From Loripinus fragilis (lineage: Eukaryota > Mollusca > Bivalvia > Lucinida > Lucinidae), in assembly GCA_964019695.1 (NCBI GenBank), contig OZ026525.1, forward strand, positions 69,175,753-69,239,752: a stretch of DNA of 64,000 bases, in the 5' to 3' direction. The position numbers were made by a program, and so were the translations under genes. The notes beneath the pieces were generated by a model. It was not told the DNA's origin and did not search any database. It was given only the letters and a program-made list of their open reading frames with translations. Positions 47,507-58,798 of this stretch are shown piece after piece; within the stretch, counting starts at the first letter, position 1, and each line of letters begins with the position of its first letter.

Positions 47507-48245
47507 CTAGACCTATAATTCTAGGGTCTATGACAAAACATAGAACGACAAAACATAGAAAAGCAAAAATATAGAAAAGACATAATATAGAAAGACAAAA
47601 CATAGAAAAAAAAGATCGAAAAAAGATCGAAAAAACTTCGAAATAACATCGAAAAAGTTCATAAACATCGAAAATTTATTTCCATCAATTTTACGACAAC
47701 AATACATTTTTTGATATTTGAGGTAGGCCTAGCGAACACTGATTAATTTAGCGACCAATAAACCATAAAAGTGCAGTAGATTCTATCATTGCTAGTTTCG
47801 TTTTGCGATAAGTTATCACGTAACGTTGTGGACAAGCCCTTCAGGTACTCCATACATGAATGTCCGTTATTGGTTCTTAACTCAAACTCGGACACAACTC
47901 TCTCAGAGATTGTTTGCTCGACTCAGTCCTTGAGAAATTCCAAAAATCCAACTATTTGAGTAAGCCTGGCCTAGAATTGAGCTTATTCGTCGGTGCCAGT
48001 CTTCCTAACAGACCAAATAGATGGCGGATAGCTTGGTCGAGTAAGCAAATGTTAAACGACGCATAGCAATCGCCAAGCGGTCAACTAATTATAATTTTTC
48101 ACACTTATTGTTCTATTATTGGTCGTTCTATTATTCATCGCTCTATTTAATGTCGCTTCTATGTTTTGACGCATCTATTAAATGTCGTTTCTCTCTTTTG
48201 TCTTTCTATGTTTTGTCGTACACCGTAATTCTAGATCTATACCGA
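47507..48245. mobile_element. ~740-bp element whose ends are inverted arrays of 'cgacaaaacatagaa'
   Basis: Left end tctagacctataattctagg then several copies of gacaaaacatagaa. The right end is the complement: ttctatgttttgtcgtac, then taattctagatctata, with more ttctat/gtcg units inward to ~48105. No coding frame recognised. Confidence 0.7.
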
Positions 48246-48804
48246 GAGAAGACTCAAATCAGGCTGCGCATTTACAATACTGATACAGGTAAACTTTTGG
48301 GAAAACATCATTATATTAATTTTCTCTTCCTTCTCATATAATAGTATAAAATCTCATTGTTCTGAAATAATTCAGATTAAAGAATATTTTGTTGCATGAT
48401 CACTCCAAACGATAATCTTTAATTATAATTGCTGTCGTTAAAACAGGTGTCAGTTTCTTAATCTTTGATACACGGGGGTTAATATTGACCTCATTAGATC
48501 ATCGCATTAAAAAGTCTAGAGGAAACTAAAAAAAAAATAACCAGACCAAATAAGCATATATCCAGCCCCCAAAAAGTGGTCCTGCTTAAACCTTTTTGGC
48601 CTAAAAAGTGTCATGGCCGTACCGCCGCCGACGGCCTTGTTTGGTGAAGTTGTGTTATTTCTAAATCACTGCAGAAGCGCAGACTGGTCTGCGCCTTTGT
48701 TGTTCTCAAACCCCCGAAGAGAGTTTTTCTCACGTCGTGGCCCACATAATTTTTTATCAACATTTAGACCTTTAAAGCGCCAAGAAAAAATACATCTGAA
48801 AATG

Positions 48805-48968
48805 TCGTCTGCTGAAGTCGTCCGCTGCAAATAATTGCCAAACATTAATGATGAATTTAAGTATAGAAGCAAACAGTGTGGACCCAGAACAGACTGCTCC
48901 TAAAGGAACAGTCTGATCTGGGTCCACACTGTTTGTCATAGAGGCTTCTTACACATTTCAGCAGACGA
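48805..48968. mobile_element. CAAACAGTG hairpin element, copy 2 (complete)
   Basis: Outer inverted repeat cgtctgctga (48806) and tcagcagacg (48959-48968) enclose a core hairpin at 48870-48935 with 32-base arms (two mismatches) starting caaacagtgtggacccag. Confidence 0.85.
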
Positions 48969-49730
48969 GAAAAACAGACGTCTTTTGTTGCGATTGGCGC
49001 TTTTAGGGTAAGTACTCAAGTGCTCATGTGCTGTTTTAAGACTCAACTCAGAACACACGAATAGTGGACAAACATGTTTTACATGGATATGAAAAACCTT
49101 TTTCTTGATTTCAATCAGATGCATGCATACTCCTATTTGAAACAAATTTTAAATGCACAATTTAAGTTACATTAATGAAAATTCTATCTAACAATTCTGG
49201 TAAAGACGGTATAAAGGCCTCTTTCGTCAGACAAAAAACATCGATACCTGGACTGAGATACAATCGATTTCGCGATATAGTCGCCGCGGTGTAAGGGGGA
49301 CAATTGACTTATCGATTATCTAGGTGATCAAGAACCATAACTGAACCGTTAAGTCGAGCCATAGTTCTATTTGTGATTTTTTATCCAGATTATCGAGAAT
49401 TTTAATGGTCACTGACCTCCACCTACATGCCAAACACTTCTTTGGAATGTGGTATAACCAATGTAATATAAACAATAGACAGGACAGTGACATAATCTCA
49501 ACCCAATAACCGGTCAGTTCGCTGATACTAAGTATGGCAAAACCAACATAATGGCATGCACACACAGCGAATTCTCATATCAGATTGTGTTTCTGATTTC
49601 ACTGTCCGCATGAGTAAAGTTGCGGACATGTCTTTGAACCGATATAAATACAATTGTCCCATCACGCGTGAGCTTTCTAAGAAATGAAAACGCGTTTCTT
49701 TTGTCGTTGGTAGAAGTCTAAGTACCCAGA

Positions 49731-49772
49731 GGGGGGGGGGGTGGGGGGGCGGGGTGGGGGGGGGGGAGGGGG
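49731..49772 (+). repeat. G-rich tract
   Basis: 42 bases almost all G with isolated t, c and a. Potential G-quadruplex or replication-slippage site. Confidence 0.95.
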
Positions 49773-49799
49773 TACTCTGCCGGATATTTTCACACATAC

Positions 49800-50098
49800 A
49801 TAGGCTCGGTCCATTTTTTTGGGTTCAAAATTCTGAATTTCAATATTTTTGGGGGTTTTCAGAAAAATGAATATTATTTTGGGGTATTAAGATTTTGTGG
49901 ATATTTTTGGGGGTCATCACAAAATTGGGCTAGTTTAAGGGTCATTTCTATGCGATTTAGGGTCTTTTTTAAGGTCAAGGTACAGAATTGGGATATTTTT
50001 TGGGTTGCTAAAATTTAAAATATTTTTTTTGGGGTGTTTGAAATTCCTGATATTTTTTGGGGGTGAACGGTAGATGCTGGGTCCGAGCCTACGTATGC
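49800..50098. mobile_element. Element with aggctcgg inverted ends and 'atattttttgggggt' subrepeats
   Basis: Left cataggctcggtccatttt, right gctgggtccgagcctacg. The interior has about five degenerate units of 'aaattctgatattttttggg'. Confidence 0.6.
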
Positions 50099-50153
50099 GG
50101 AAAAAATTAGAGTACCCCCCTTGGGTCTAAGTATTTATTATATGATACTGTTT

Positions 50154-50262
50154 ACCCAGCAGGCACAAAACCTAAAACCAACGTTGTATCAACGTCGATT
50201 CGACGTTATGACGTCGCATCGACGTTGATACGATGTTGGTTGGCGTCATGTGTCTGCCGGGT
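50154..50262. repeat. Fold-back element with repeated cgttg/caacg
   Basis: Left arm acccagcaggcacaaaac... then accaacgttgtatcaacgtc; right arm gacgttgatacgatgttggt, then catgtgtctgccgggt. About 45-base arms. Confidence 0.82.
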
Positions 50263-50469
50263 TAATTAAGTTCCTGTGTGTATTGAAATATTTTGTGTCA
50301 TCCTATATGTTTTGTTGGTCTAACTGTCACATGCCTGTATACGTTCTCATTTTAGTTATTACATGTTGTACATGTATATGTTCCTTTGCATGCAGTAATG
50401 GTTTGGTGTGTGTCTGATTATTATAATATTAACCTGTATACTTTGAGAACGCTTAAACATTTAGTCGCG

Positions 50470-50760
50470 AGGCTTGCCAAGAGATTCAACATGCTTTCTC
50501 GAAGTTTAGCCTGGTAAACTTGATATCAAAAGACGCGAACCTGATATTTTATTTATCAGTTTACAAGTTTGTTCACTCATAAGATTAGGGAATATGATGA
50601 AGTTATCGATTTTTGCGTCGATTCAACGTCATCGATGACGTCATTCAAACGTCGTACAACGTCATGTTAACCTGATAAAGATACATGCAGTGAGATAGAC
50701 GCCGATTATCAAGTCAACGTACAAACAACACAGTTACTACGAGAGGTAACTGATAAATAT
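50470..50760 (+). repeat. Dispersed repeat R3, copy 2
   Basis: Same block order as 17447-17725. It includes a palindromic 'cgtcatcgatgacg' and several acgtc words. Confidence 0.7.
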
Positions 50761-50789
50761 TATTACATTATTTTTTTATATACTCCAGT

Positions 50790-53335
50790 GTAGACTGAAT
50801 GTTTTGTACGAGAATTTTTGTTTCGTATGTCTTACTGTATAGTACATGAAAATGTATATGTTGGATGTGGACCAAAATGTTTTGCTTTGTTTAACAATGT
50901 ATTATATAAAACTGTATATGTTCAAGTATGGACTATAATAGTTAGCTCTGTCTAACTGTATAGTAAATGAAATGGTATATGTCAAATGTTGACCAAAATG
51001 TTTTGCTTTGCCAAACAGAGTAGTGTGAAATTGCATATGTTCCAGCGGGCTGAAATATTTTTCTTTGTCTAACTGTATAGCACATGAAACGGTATATGTT
51101 AGATGTGGACCAAAATGTTTTGCTTTGTCTAACAATGTATTATATGAAACTGTAAACGTTCCAGTGTTGACAGAAATAGTTTGCTTTGTCTAACTGTAAA
51201 GTACATGAAACTGTAAATGTTAGATGTGGACCAAAATGTTTTGCTTTGTCGTACGGTATATAATATGAAACTGTATATGTTCCAGTGTGGACTGAAATAT
51301 TTTCTTTGTCTTACTGTATAGTACTTGAAATGGTAAATGTTAGATGAGATGTGGACCAAACTGTTTTGCTTTTCCCAACAGTGTATTATAAAACTGTATA
51401 TGTCCCAGTGAGGACTAAAATATTTTGCTTTGTCTAACTATACAGTACATGAAACTGTATATGTTAGATGAGATCTGGACCAAAATGTTTTGCATCGTCT
51501 ATTATATGAAACTATAAAGTTATGTTCCAGTGCGGACTGAACTATTTGCATTTTCTAACTGTATAGTGCATGAAACTACATATGTTCGACGTGGACCAAA
51601 ATATTTGCTTTGTTTAACTGTGTATTATATGAAACTGCATATGTCCCAGTGAGGACTGAAATATTTGTTTTGTCTAACTGTATAGTACATAAAACTGCAC
51701 ATGTTAGATGTGGACCAAAATGTTTTGCTTTGATTTGCAGTGTATTATATGAAACTGTATACGTTCCAGTGTTGACTGAAATATTTCGTTTGTCTAACTA
51801 TATAGTACAGGAAAACTGTACATGTAAAATATGGACCAAAACTGTTTTGCTTTGTCTAACAGTATATTGTATGAAACTGTATATGTTCCAATGGGCTGAA
51901 ATATTTTGCTTTGTCTAACTGTATAGTACATGAAACTGTATATGTTAGGTGTGGACCAAAATGTTTGCTTTGTCTAACAGTGTATTATATGAAACTGTAT
52001 ATGTTATGGTGTTGACTAAAATATTTTGCTTTGTCTAACTGTATGGAACATGATACTGTATGTGTTAGATGTGGACCAAAATGTTTTACTTTGCCTACCA
52101 ATGTATTAAATGAAACTGTATATGTTCCAGTGTGGACTGAAATATTTTGCTTTGTCTTACTGTATAGTACATGAAACTGTATACTTAAGATGAAGACCCA
52201 AAATGTTTTCCTTTTTCTAACAGAGTATTATATGAAACTGTATATGTTCCAATGAGGACTGAAATATTTTACCTTGTCTAACTTTAAAGTGCATGGAACT
52301 GTGTATGTTAGATGTGGAGCAAAATGCTTTGCTTTGTCATACAGTGCACTATATGAAACTGTATATGTCCCAGTGTTGACTGAAATGTTTTGCTTTGTCT
52401 AACTAAAAAGTATATGAACCTGTATTTTTTAGAAGTTGACCAAAATGTTAAGATATACAGTTTCATGTACTATACAGTTTAACAAATGAAATATTTCGTT
52501 AACACTTAGACGTATATAGTTTCATATAATACACTGTTAGACAAAGCACACAGGTCTAACAGTGTACTATATAAAACTGTATACGTTCCAGTGAGGGCTG
52601 AAATATTTGATTTGTCTAACTGGTTAGTACATGAAACTGTATATGTTAGATGTGGACCAAAATGTTTTGCTTTATTGTACAGTGTACTATATGAAACTGT
52701 ATATGTTAGATATGGACCAAAATGTTTTGCTATGTCTAACGGTGTAATATATGAAAGTGTATATGTCCCAGTGAGGATTGAAATATTTTGCTTTGTCTAA
52801 CTGTATAGTGCATGTAACTGTATATGTGAGATGAGATGAGGACCAAAATGTTTTGCTTTGCCTACCAGTGTATTAAATGAAAATGTATATGTTCCAGTGT
52901 GGACTGATATATTTTGCTATGTCTAACTGCATAGTATATGAAACTGTATATCTTAAATGTGGACCAAATGTTTTGCTTTGTCTAACAGTGTATTATACGA
53001 AACTATATACATCTAAGTGTTAACGAAATATTTCATTTGTTAAACTGTATAGTACATGAAACTGTATATCTTAAATGTGGACCAAAATACTTTGCTTTGT
53101 CTAACAGTGTATCATATGAAAATGTAAATGTCCCAGTGAGGACTGAAATATTTTGCTTCGTCTAACTGTATAGTGCATGTAACTGTATATGTTAGATGAG
53201 ATGTGGACTAAAATGTTTTGCTTTGCCTACCTGTGTATTAAATGAAAATGTATATGTTCCAGTGTGGATTGAAATATTTTGCTATGTCTAACTGCATAGT
53301 ACATGAAACTGTATATCTTAAATGTGGACCAATAT
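50790..53335 (+). repeat. 60-bp satellite in an alternating 120-bp higher-order pattern
   Basis: Two 60-base monomer types alternate. Type A: aacagtgtattatatgaaac ... ttccagtgtggactgaaata. Type B: aactgtatagtacatgaaac ... ttagatgtggaccaaaatg. Type-B anchors recur about every 120 bases (50868, 50985, 51105, 51225 and on), for ~42 monomers. Because 60 is a multiple of three, long repetitive open frames arise on both strands; they are not genes. Confidence 0.93.
52450..52549 (-). repeat. Inverted ~100-bp segment inside the satellite
   Basis: Complement of a distinctive variant (tctaagtgttaacgaaatat, then ttcatttgttaaactg) that occurs in direct orientation at 52974-53073 and 54620-54720. Confidence 0.85.
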
Positions 53336-53339
53336 ACAA

Positions 53340-53407
53340 TTATTGACTAATGAGGCATTGGACATGATGTGATATCACATCATATCCAAAGCCTCATTAG
53401 TCAATAA
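53340..53407. repeat. 34-bp-arm hairpin at the satellite break
   Basis: ttattgactaatgaggcatt then ggacatgatgtgat, immediately followed by its complement with no loop and a few mismatches. Marks the left border of the insertion. Confidence 0.9.
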
Positions 53408-53408
53408 C

Positions 53409-54621
53409 TGTTTTATTATATAACATTTAGAGAAAGATGTACAGGTATCATTGCACCTGGAAAAAAATACTGAACTTATAGACAAGTTTTGGGACAGTCA
53501 AGTAGTTATCAGAAACAGTGCAGACCTAGATAAGACCAGCCGTTTACTACTTTATATATGTTGTGCATGAGTGTCATCATTCAACATTTACTAACAAAAA
53601 TTCTAACACGCCTCGCCTGTAGAGCCAATGTTAAAATAGTGTGATATATCAAACAATAATTCACTGCTTTGAAAACGCAGGGAAAACGTGTGATAGCTGA
53701 CGTCATTGTTTTACTGGAAAATGACGTAATTCATGGCGTTAGACGGTGTAACGTCGTTTTTACGCTTGAAAGACGTTACAAATACATATATTTACATTCT
53801 CAATGTAGCTACCTTAGATGAAACCATAATTCCTAGCTGCTTGCATTTCTCGATGCAAAACATTGAGCAGTCACGTGGTCTAGGCCGCGCCTCTAGGTGG
53901 AGTAACGTCAACGTCAACCAATAGCTTTCTTTGTTTATCAACATTTGCGTGACGTCATTCACGTATCGCCACGACGTTATGTACAGGACTTTCGTTCGCT
54001 GGCTGTTCCAACACCTCCGTTACAATTAAAATATTTCATTTTTCAAGGATCACCAGCGAATTTGGGTGGAAGATAATTAAGTATGTTCGATTAATAATAT
54101 AAAATGTAAATATAAGGATTGAAATTCAGATTTTTAGCTTGCACTGGATGATGCAAAACATTAGCGTTTTAATGTCTCCGAGAAGCCCTTCGGGCTTCAC
54201 AGACATTAAAAAGCCTAATGTTTTGCATCATCCAGTGCAAGCTAAAAATCTGCATTTCAATCCTTAAGTAAACGTATGCGACGTGGTCTAAGTATTGGCG
54301 GGAGTTCTTCAGTGCTGAGGCGGAAATTTGGAAGAAGCTGGAGATTTCAAATTTGTTTTCGTCGTTTATTGTGCAATAAAATCGAAATAGATCAGCTCCA
54401 GTGCGTGATTTGTTGCTTTCTCTGCAACTATGATAAGATAATTAGCGACGCTTTAGAAAAGCAGAACTGGAACAGAAAAAACACAAGGAGTCTAATTTTA
54501 GTAACTAATATTCACCGGCAAGCGCGCGCTAGCCAGTGAATATGACAATATGTAGACTGGCCACGTGAGCGCTCTAAGCCAATGAATCTCGGCCTTTTTA
54601 CTTAGTTATATAATAAAATGT
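53409..54621. mobile_element. ~1.2-kb insertion interrupting the satellite
   Basis: Ends ttttattatataac and gttatataataaaa are inverted repeats. The interior is unrelated to the satellite, CpG-richer, with two perfect TGACGTCA sites (53698-53705, 53950-53957), further acgtc/aacgtc words and the hairpin at 54113-54266. The open frame at 54276-54539 shows no recognised domain. Confidence 0.65.
54113..54266. repeat. 154-bp hairpin with cttcgggc loop
   Basis: Left arm taaggattgaaattcagatt...gatgatgcaaaacatta, right arm its complement ending ctgcatttcaatcctta. Centre gaagcccttcgggcttc. About 70 paired positions with few mismatches. Confidence 0.93.
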
Positions 54622-54980
54622 TTTGCTTTGTCTAACAGTGTATTATATGAAACTGTATACGTCTAAGTTTTAACGAAATATTTCATTTGTTAAACTGTAT
54701 AGTACATGAAACTGTATATCTTAAATGTGGACCAAAATACTTTGCTTCGTCTAACAGTGTATTATATGAAACTGTAAATGTCCCAGTGAGGACTGAAATA
54801 TGTTGCTTCGTCTAACTGTATAGTGCATGTAACTGTATATGTTAGATGAGATGTGGACTAAAATGCTTTGCTTTGCCTACCTGTGTATTAAATGAAAATG
54901 TATATGTTCCAGTATGGACTGAAATAGTTTACTTTGTCTAACTGCATAGTATATGAAACTGTATATGTAAGATGTTTACT
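54622..54980 (+). repeat. Satellite continues after the insertion
   Basis: Parallel to 52976-53330 almost base for base, including the variant monomers, so the flanks of the insertion are ~360-bp direct repeats. Confidence 0.9.
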
Positions 54981-55128
54981 TCTGTCCTGCATTAAGCTAC
55001 CATTTGTCATTAAGAGCTTTGTTTTGTCTATCTTTGAGTGACCGTTTTACACAGGTTTTACTGATTGTTTCCATGTGATGATACATTGCATAAGTTAGAT
55101 AGTTGCCATGCATTTTAACATTGTTTTA

Positions 55129-55129
<1 letters not shown>

Positions 55130-55184
<55 letters not shown>
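55130..55184 (+). repeat. (ATT)n microsatellite
   Basis: About 17 units of att. Confidence 0.95.
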
Positions 55185-55186
<2 letters not shown>

Positions 55187-55199
55187 GCCAGTGTATGTG

Positions 55200-56640
55200 T
55201 CTCTGGGCTGAAATGTGAGTATTTATTTTGCTAAAAATGTTCCCTTGTGAACACAAATGAATTTTGTCTAGTACATTGTTGTTGCGTACGAGAGTGTATA
55301 TGTTCCATTGTGTACTAAAATGCGCTGTTAGTCAAATAAGTAGGATATGAAACTGTATATGTCCAGCAAGGACCTTAAAGGCATAGAAAATTTAGCAATA
55401 ATACTGGTACCACTAATTATGATTCTCTCCGGGGGTCATACTAAACAGATCAAAGGCTAATCTTTATGAGGTGATTATGACTTCCTTACAGGGGGCAATA
55501 AAGTGGTCCCATGAAGGGATTAGGTATTTTCTGATAAAATATTGATCTTTATCTTAGTGAAAGAAATTGTGTTGTATACAGGTAAATCCCCTCTTGAGGC
55601 CCCTTTAAGTTTGTGAGATACTGAAACTGTCCCTTATCAGTAAATTCACTAATGATTCCATATATCACGAAATATGTGTCTTTAAGTATTACTATATTAA
55701 CCTGTGTATGTTCTTGTGTGGACCAACATGTTTGTGTCCTATTATTATCTTATTGTTTTATTTCATGCCACTATATATGTTCCAGTGTGTACTGAAATGT
55801 TTTGATTTGTCTGTTTTTTATTACATGAAACTATAAGTGGAAAACTGTTTTGTTTTGTCTAATGTTACTACATTAATTTGTGTGTGTTATTGGACTGAAA
55901 TGTTATTGATGTATTTGCTGTTGTTCTTGTTGTTGTTTTTGTTCTTGTTTGTGGGGTATTTTGTGTGGCTTTGTCATATTAAATGGCGTGAAGCTCGAAA
56001 TGTTCTTTTATCTGTCTAATTATCGTTACTTTAATCTGTATATATTCTAGTGTGAACTAAAGTGTTTGACGTATCTTATTCTTATCATATGTATTTGCAT
56101 ATGCTCCAGTTTGTGTCGCAATGTTTTGATTTGTCTTAATATTGTTCGTTAATCTATATATGCTCTTGCATGGAAAGAAATGTTGTACTTTGTCTTATTG
56201 CTATATCAAGTAACACACAGTAACTGTTCCAGTGTTTCGAATTTTTTGTATGTGTTGCTAATTATTACAACATTAATCTTTATATATGATTGTTTTGACT
56301 GTAGTCTGTTGTTTTGTCGCATCGCTATTACATGTTTATGCTCCAGAGTGGACAGAAAGTATTATTTTTTGTCCAATCAGTATTATTACATTATCTGCTA
56401 TATGTTATTCATGGACCAAAATGTTGCGTTTATTCTAAATGGTACTACATGAAACTATATATGTTCTAAGGAGAACCGAAACAGTTGTAGTTTTTTTTCA
56501 ATTTTTATTACACGTTATTGTATATGTTATCGTTTTATATAAATGCCTTAATAACACATATCATCATGATTATATCATACAGACTGTGCAAAATATTCTT
56601 GCGGTTCGTAATAAGGGGTTGAAAGTTAGTACATAATTAA
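55200..56640 (+). repeat. Decayed edge of the 60-bp satellite
   Basis: Scattered monomer words remain (ttccagtgtgtactgaaatg, ttttgatttgtct, catgaaactatatatgttct) with irregular spacing. No gene seen. Confidence 0.7.
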
Positions 56641-56879
56641 ATGTCATGATGTACGCCATGTATTATATAAACGAAACCATTACATGTATCATTTGTCTAT
56701 CATCTACAGCTGAACCATAAAGTATGTGAGTACTGACGTTAGTTTTATGCACCAAGACTGAGCCTGGTCTGGGATTCGCCTAATCTTTTAAAAGAGAGTC
56801 CTTTTATTAGAACAAACACGATATACTACATGTATTCAGGCGTTTATATAAGAGTGTGATTTTTTAAATATAATTTACA

Positions 56880-56985
56880 TATTATTTCTCAAACAAACTG
56901 ACATGTGCTGTGTGTGCATAATAGAATCATCTCGATGAGACGAATTTTAGCTACACAAAACGATATTTGAACTAATGGATAAAAA
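56880..56985. repeat. GAGACGG hairpin family, degraded copy
   Basis: Contains atcatctcgatgagacga in a context of 'atttctcaaac...tgtgtgtgcata' and 'gctacacaaaac', parallel to 13998-14093. Confidence 0.5.
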
Positions 56986-57162
56986 TATATTCGCACTTTA
57001 ACGCTCAAAAATGTATAGATATCTAGACCCATGTCAATAACTTAACCCATTTATGCCGAATGGAATTTCCCTTTCTTATCCATTGGACGAGTCCATTTCC
57101 AATTATAGGGGTATTGGGTGGTATTTTTCATTTTAAGTCTAATTTTAAGACACTTCTTTAAG

Positions 57163-57227
57163 CAAACAGTGGAGAACCTGATCAGACGCCGCGTTTTGCG
57201 GTGTCTGATCTGGTTTAGCACTGTTTG
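57163..57227. mobile_element. CAAACAGTG hairpin element, copy 3
   Basis: caaacagtggagaacctgat then cagacgccg, against cggtgtctgatctggtttag then cactgtttg. The inner sequence differs from copies 1 and 2 but the arms still pair. Confidence 0.8.
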
Positions 57228-57738
57228 CAAGGACGCTAGGCTTATCTGGGTTAATGCTCAAAAAGGTAAAAATGCGTAAAGTTATACATGTACCTTGTCA
57301 AAGTTTCAATCCAATAAATAATAACTATCCTAAGCCATTCTATTCAGCGATACTGTATTGTTGTGGCGAAGAAAAAATATCCGCCAATTGTTTGTCTGTC
57401 TCAAATACTGCGTAGTCCTAAAAGTATCAAAACTATTTTCTTTCAGTTTATGTTATGGATTATTCGGTCTATTTGTTTTGACTTTTGGATGACGTACAAC
57501 ATTTATTAACCCAAGGTCAACCCAAATAAGGCAGCAAAAGCTATTGAGCGTACATCTCACCCTTCTACCTTATTTTTTAAAACATACCCGTATGGTATTA
57601 CATATGTTAGATGTTGATTTAACCCTGAAACAGCCAGAAAAAAAATAATTGCATTTGAACTGCATTTCGAATTGACATCTGCTTATCTCGTATGCTACTT
57701 ATATTTGCTAACATCATTGACTATTGCAAGTATAGAGA

Positions 57739-57785
57739 CAAACAGTGTGGATATATAGAAGTCTGATCTGGGTCTACACTGTTTG
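57739..57785. mobile_element. CAAACAGTG hairpin element, shortened copy
   Basis: caaacagtgtggatatatag then aagtctgatctgggtctaca and ctgtttg. One inner arm is deleted. Downstream 'atttaagcaga' resembles the outer repeat. Confidence 0.65.
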
Positions 57786-58135
57786 ACCAAGGGGCGTCTA
57801 AATCATTTAAGCAGATTATAAAACGAATTTGGTTGTGGTTCACAATATAAATGTTTGTCGTAAATAAATAGTTTTATGCAATTAGTATGATGTCGAAGAT
57901 GACTGATTTGGGTTATATGTCTTACGTTGCAGGTTAATAATCATAAAAAATGATAAGAGTACTTTATGACAAAAATGTACGGAGGCATGTTTGCCAAGCG
58001 AAATCACGTACCAGACTGCGAGTTAACCTAAATTTAGTTCTTTTCGTAGATTTAGATTGGAATCCATATTCGTCCACAAATCGACCAGGATGGGACTGCT
58101 TAGAATGTATGAACGTGTCAGCCGACAACAGCCTT

Positions 58136-58310
58136 TATACCACCCTTACCAACTTTAGCACGATACATCTCATGATGTGCAAGGTCTACACTGATGTAGA
58201 TGGTATAAAATAGTTATACCATGTTTGTCCACCTGTACGTAAGATAATCCACTCGCTAAAGCTCGTGGATTATCTCCACGTACAGGCGGACAACCCATGG
58301 TATAACTATT
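58136..58310. mobile_element. Paired-hairpin element, copy 2
   Basis: Two lobes. The first runs from tttatacc (58134) to ggtataaa (~58208); the second is a ~45-base-arm hairpin from atagttataccatg to catggtataactat. Very similar to 22953-23128, but its arms pair better. Confidence 0.8.
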
Positions 58311-58463
58311 ACTTATAGCACGTGTCAGTCGACGTGCCAATTGACTTCTATGATAATAGGTACAAAGAGGCTCTTCAAGTTTTGCCTATGTGGAGGTCCA
58401 GATAAATAGAAATAATGAGAGTAGTGATTTGAATATTTTCTTATGTATCTGTTTTAACCTTTG

Positions 58464-58545
58464 ATTTGGTGCTCACAAGAAAGCCTCGTCAAGACGGTTA
58501 TTTTGAGCAACCACAACATATGTTTCGTTGAGAAATAAGACAATT
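58464..58545. repeat. GAGACGG hairpin family, degraded copy
   Basis: Contains gcctcgtcaagacggtta, then gagcaaccacaacatatgtt and gagaaataaga. One arm is shortened. Confidence 0.5.
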
Positions 58546-58798
58546 AATGCACTCTTTTTTAAAAGCCCGAATAATAACTCAACCATTACTGAAACGAAAT
58601 CTACTCTTAAAGGCATTCAATAAAATTAATAGACTTTAAAACATTAATGTTCACCTACTTTAATATAAGGTGAGAGGTATTATATATAGTTACATTTCAT
58701 CCTACCGCTTGCCAGTTTGGGGGCCGCCTAATCCCTAGACCGACATGAAATTTTAAGTTAACCCCTTGTAAGACTAGTGTCATTTTATGGGACACAGG

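Noticed and set aside
50902..52800. Long open frames on both strands encoding ~20-residue repeats
   Set aside because: They are a by-product of the 60-bp satellite, whose period is a multiple of three. No start context, no splice logic, and both strands are equally open.
52973..54980. LTR retrotransposon with 360-bp LTRs
   Set aside because: The direct repeats are satellite monomers; there is no primer-binding site, polypurine tract or coding region between them.
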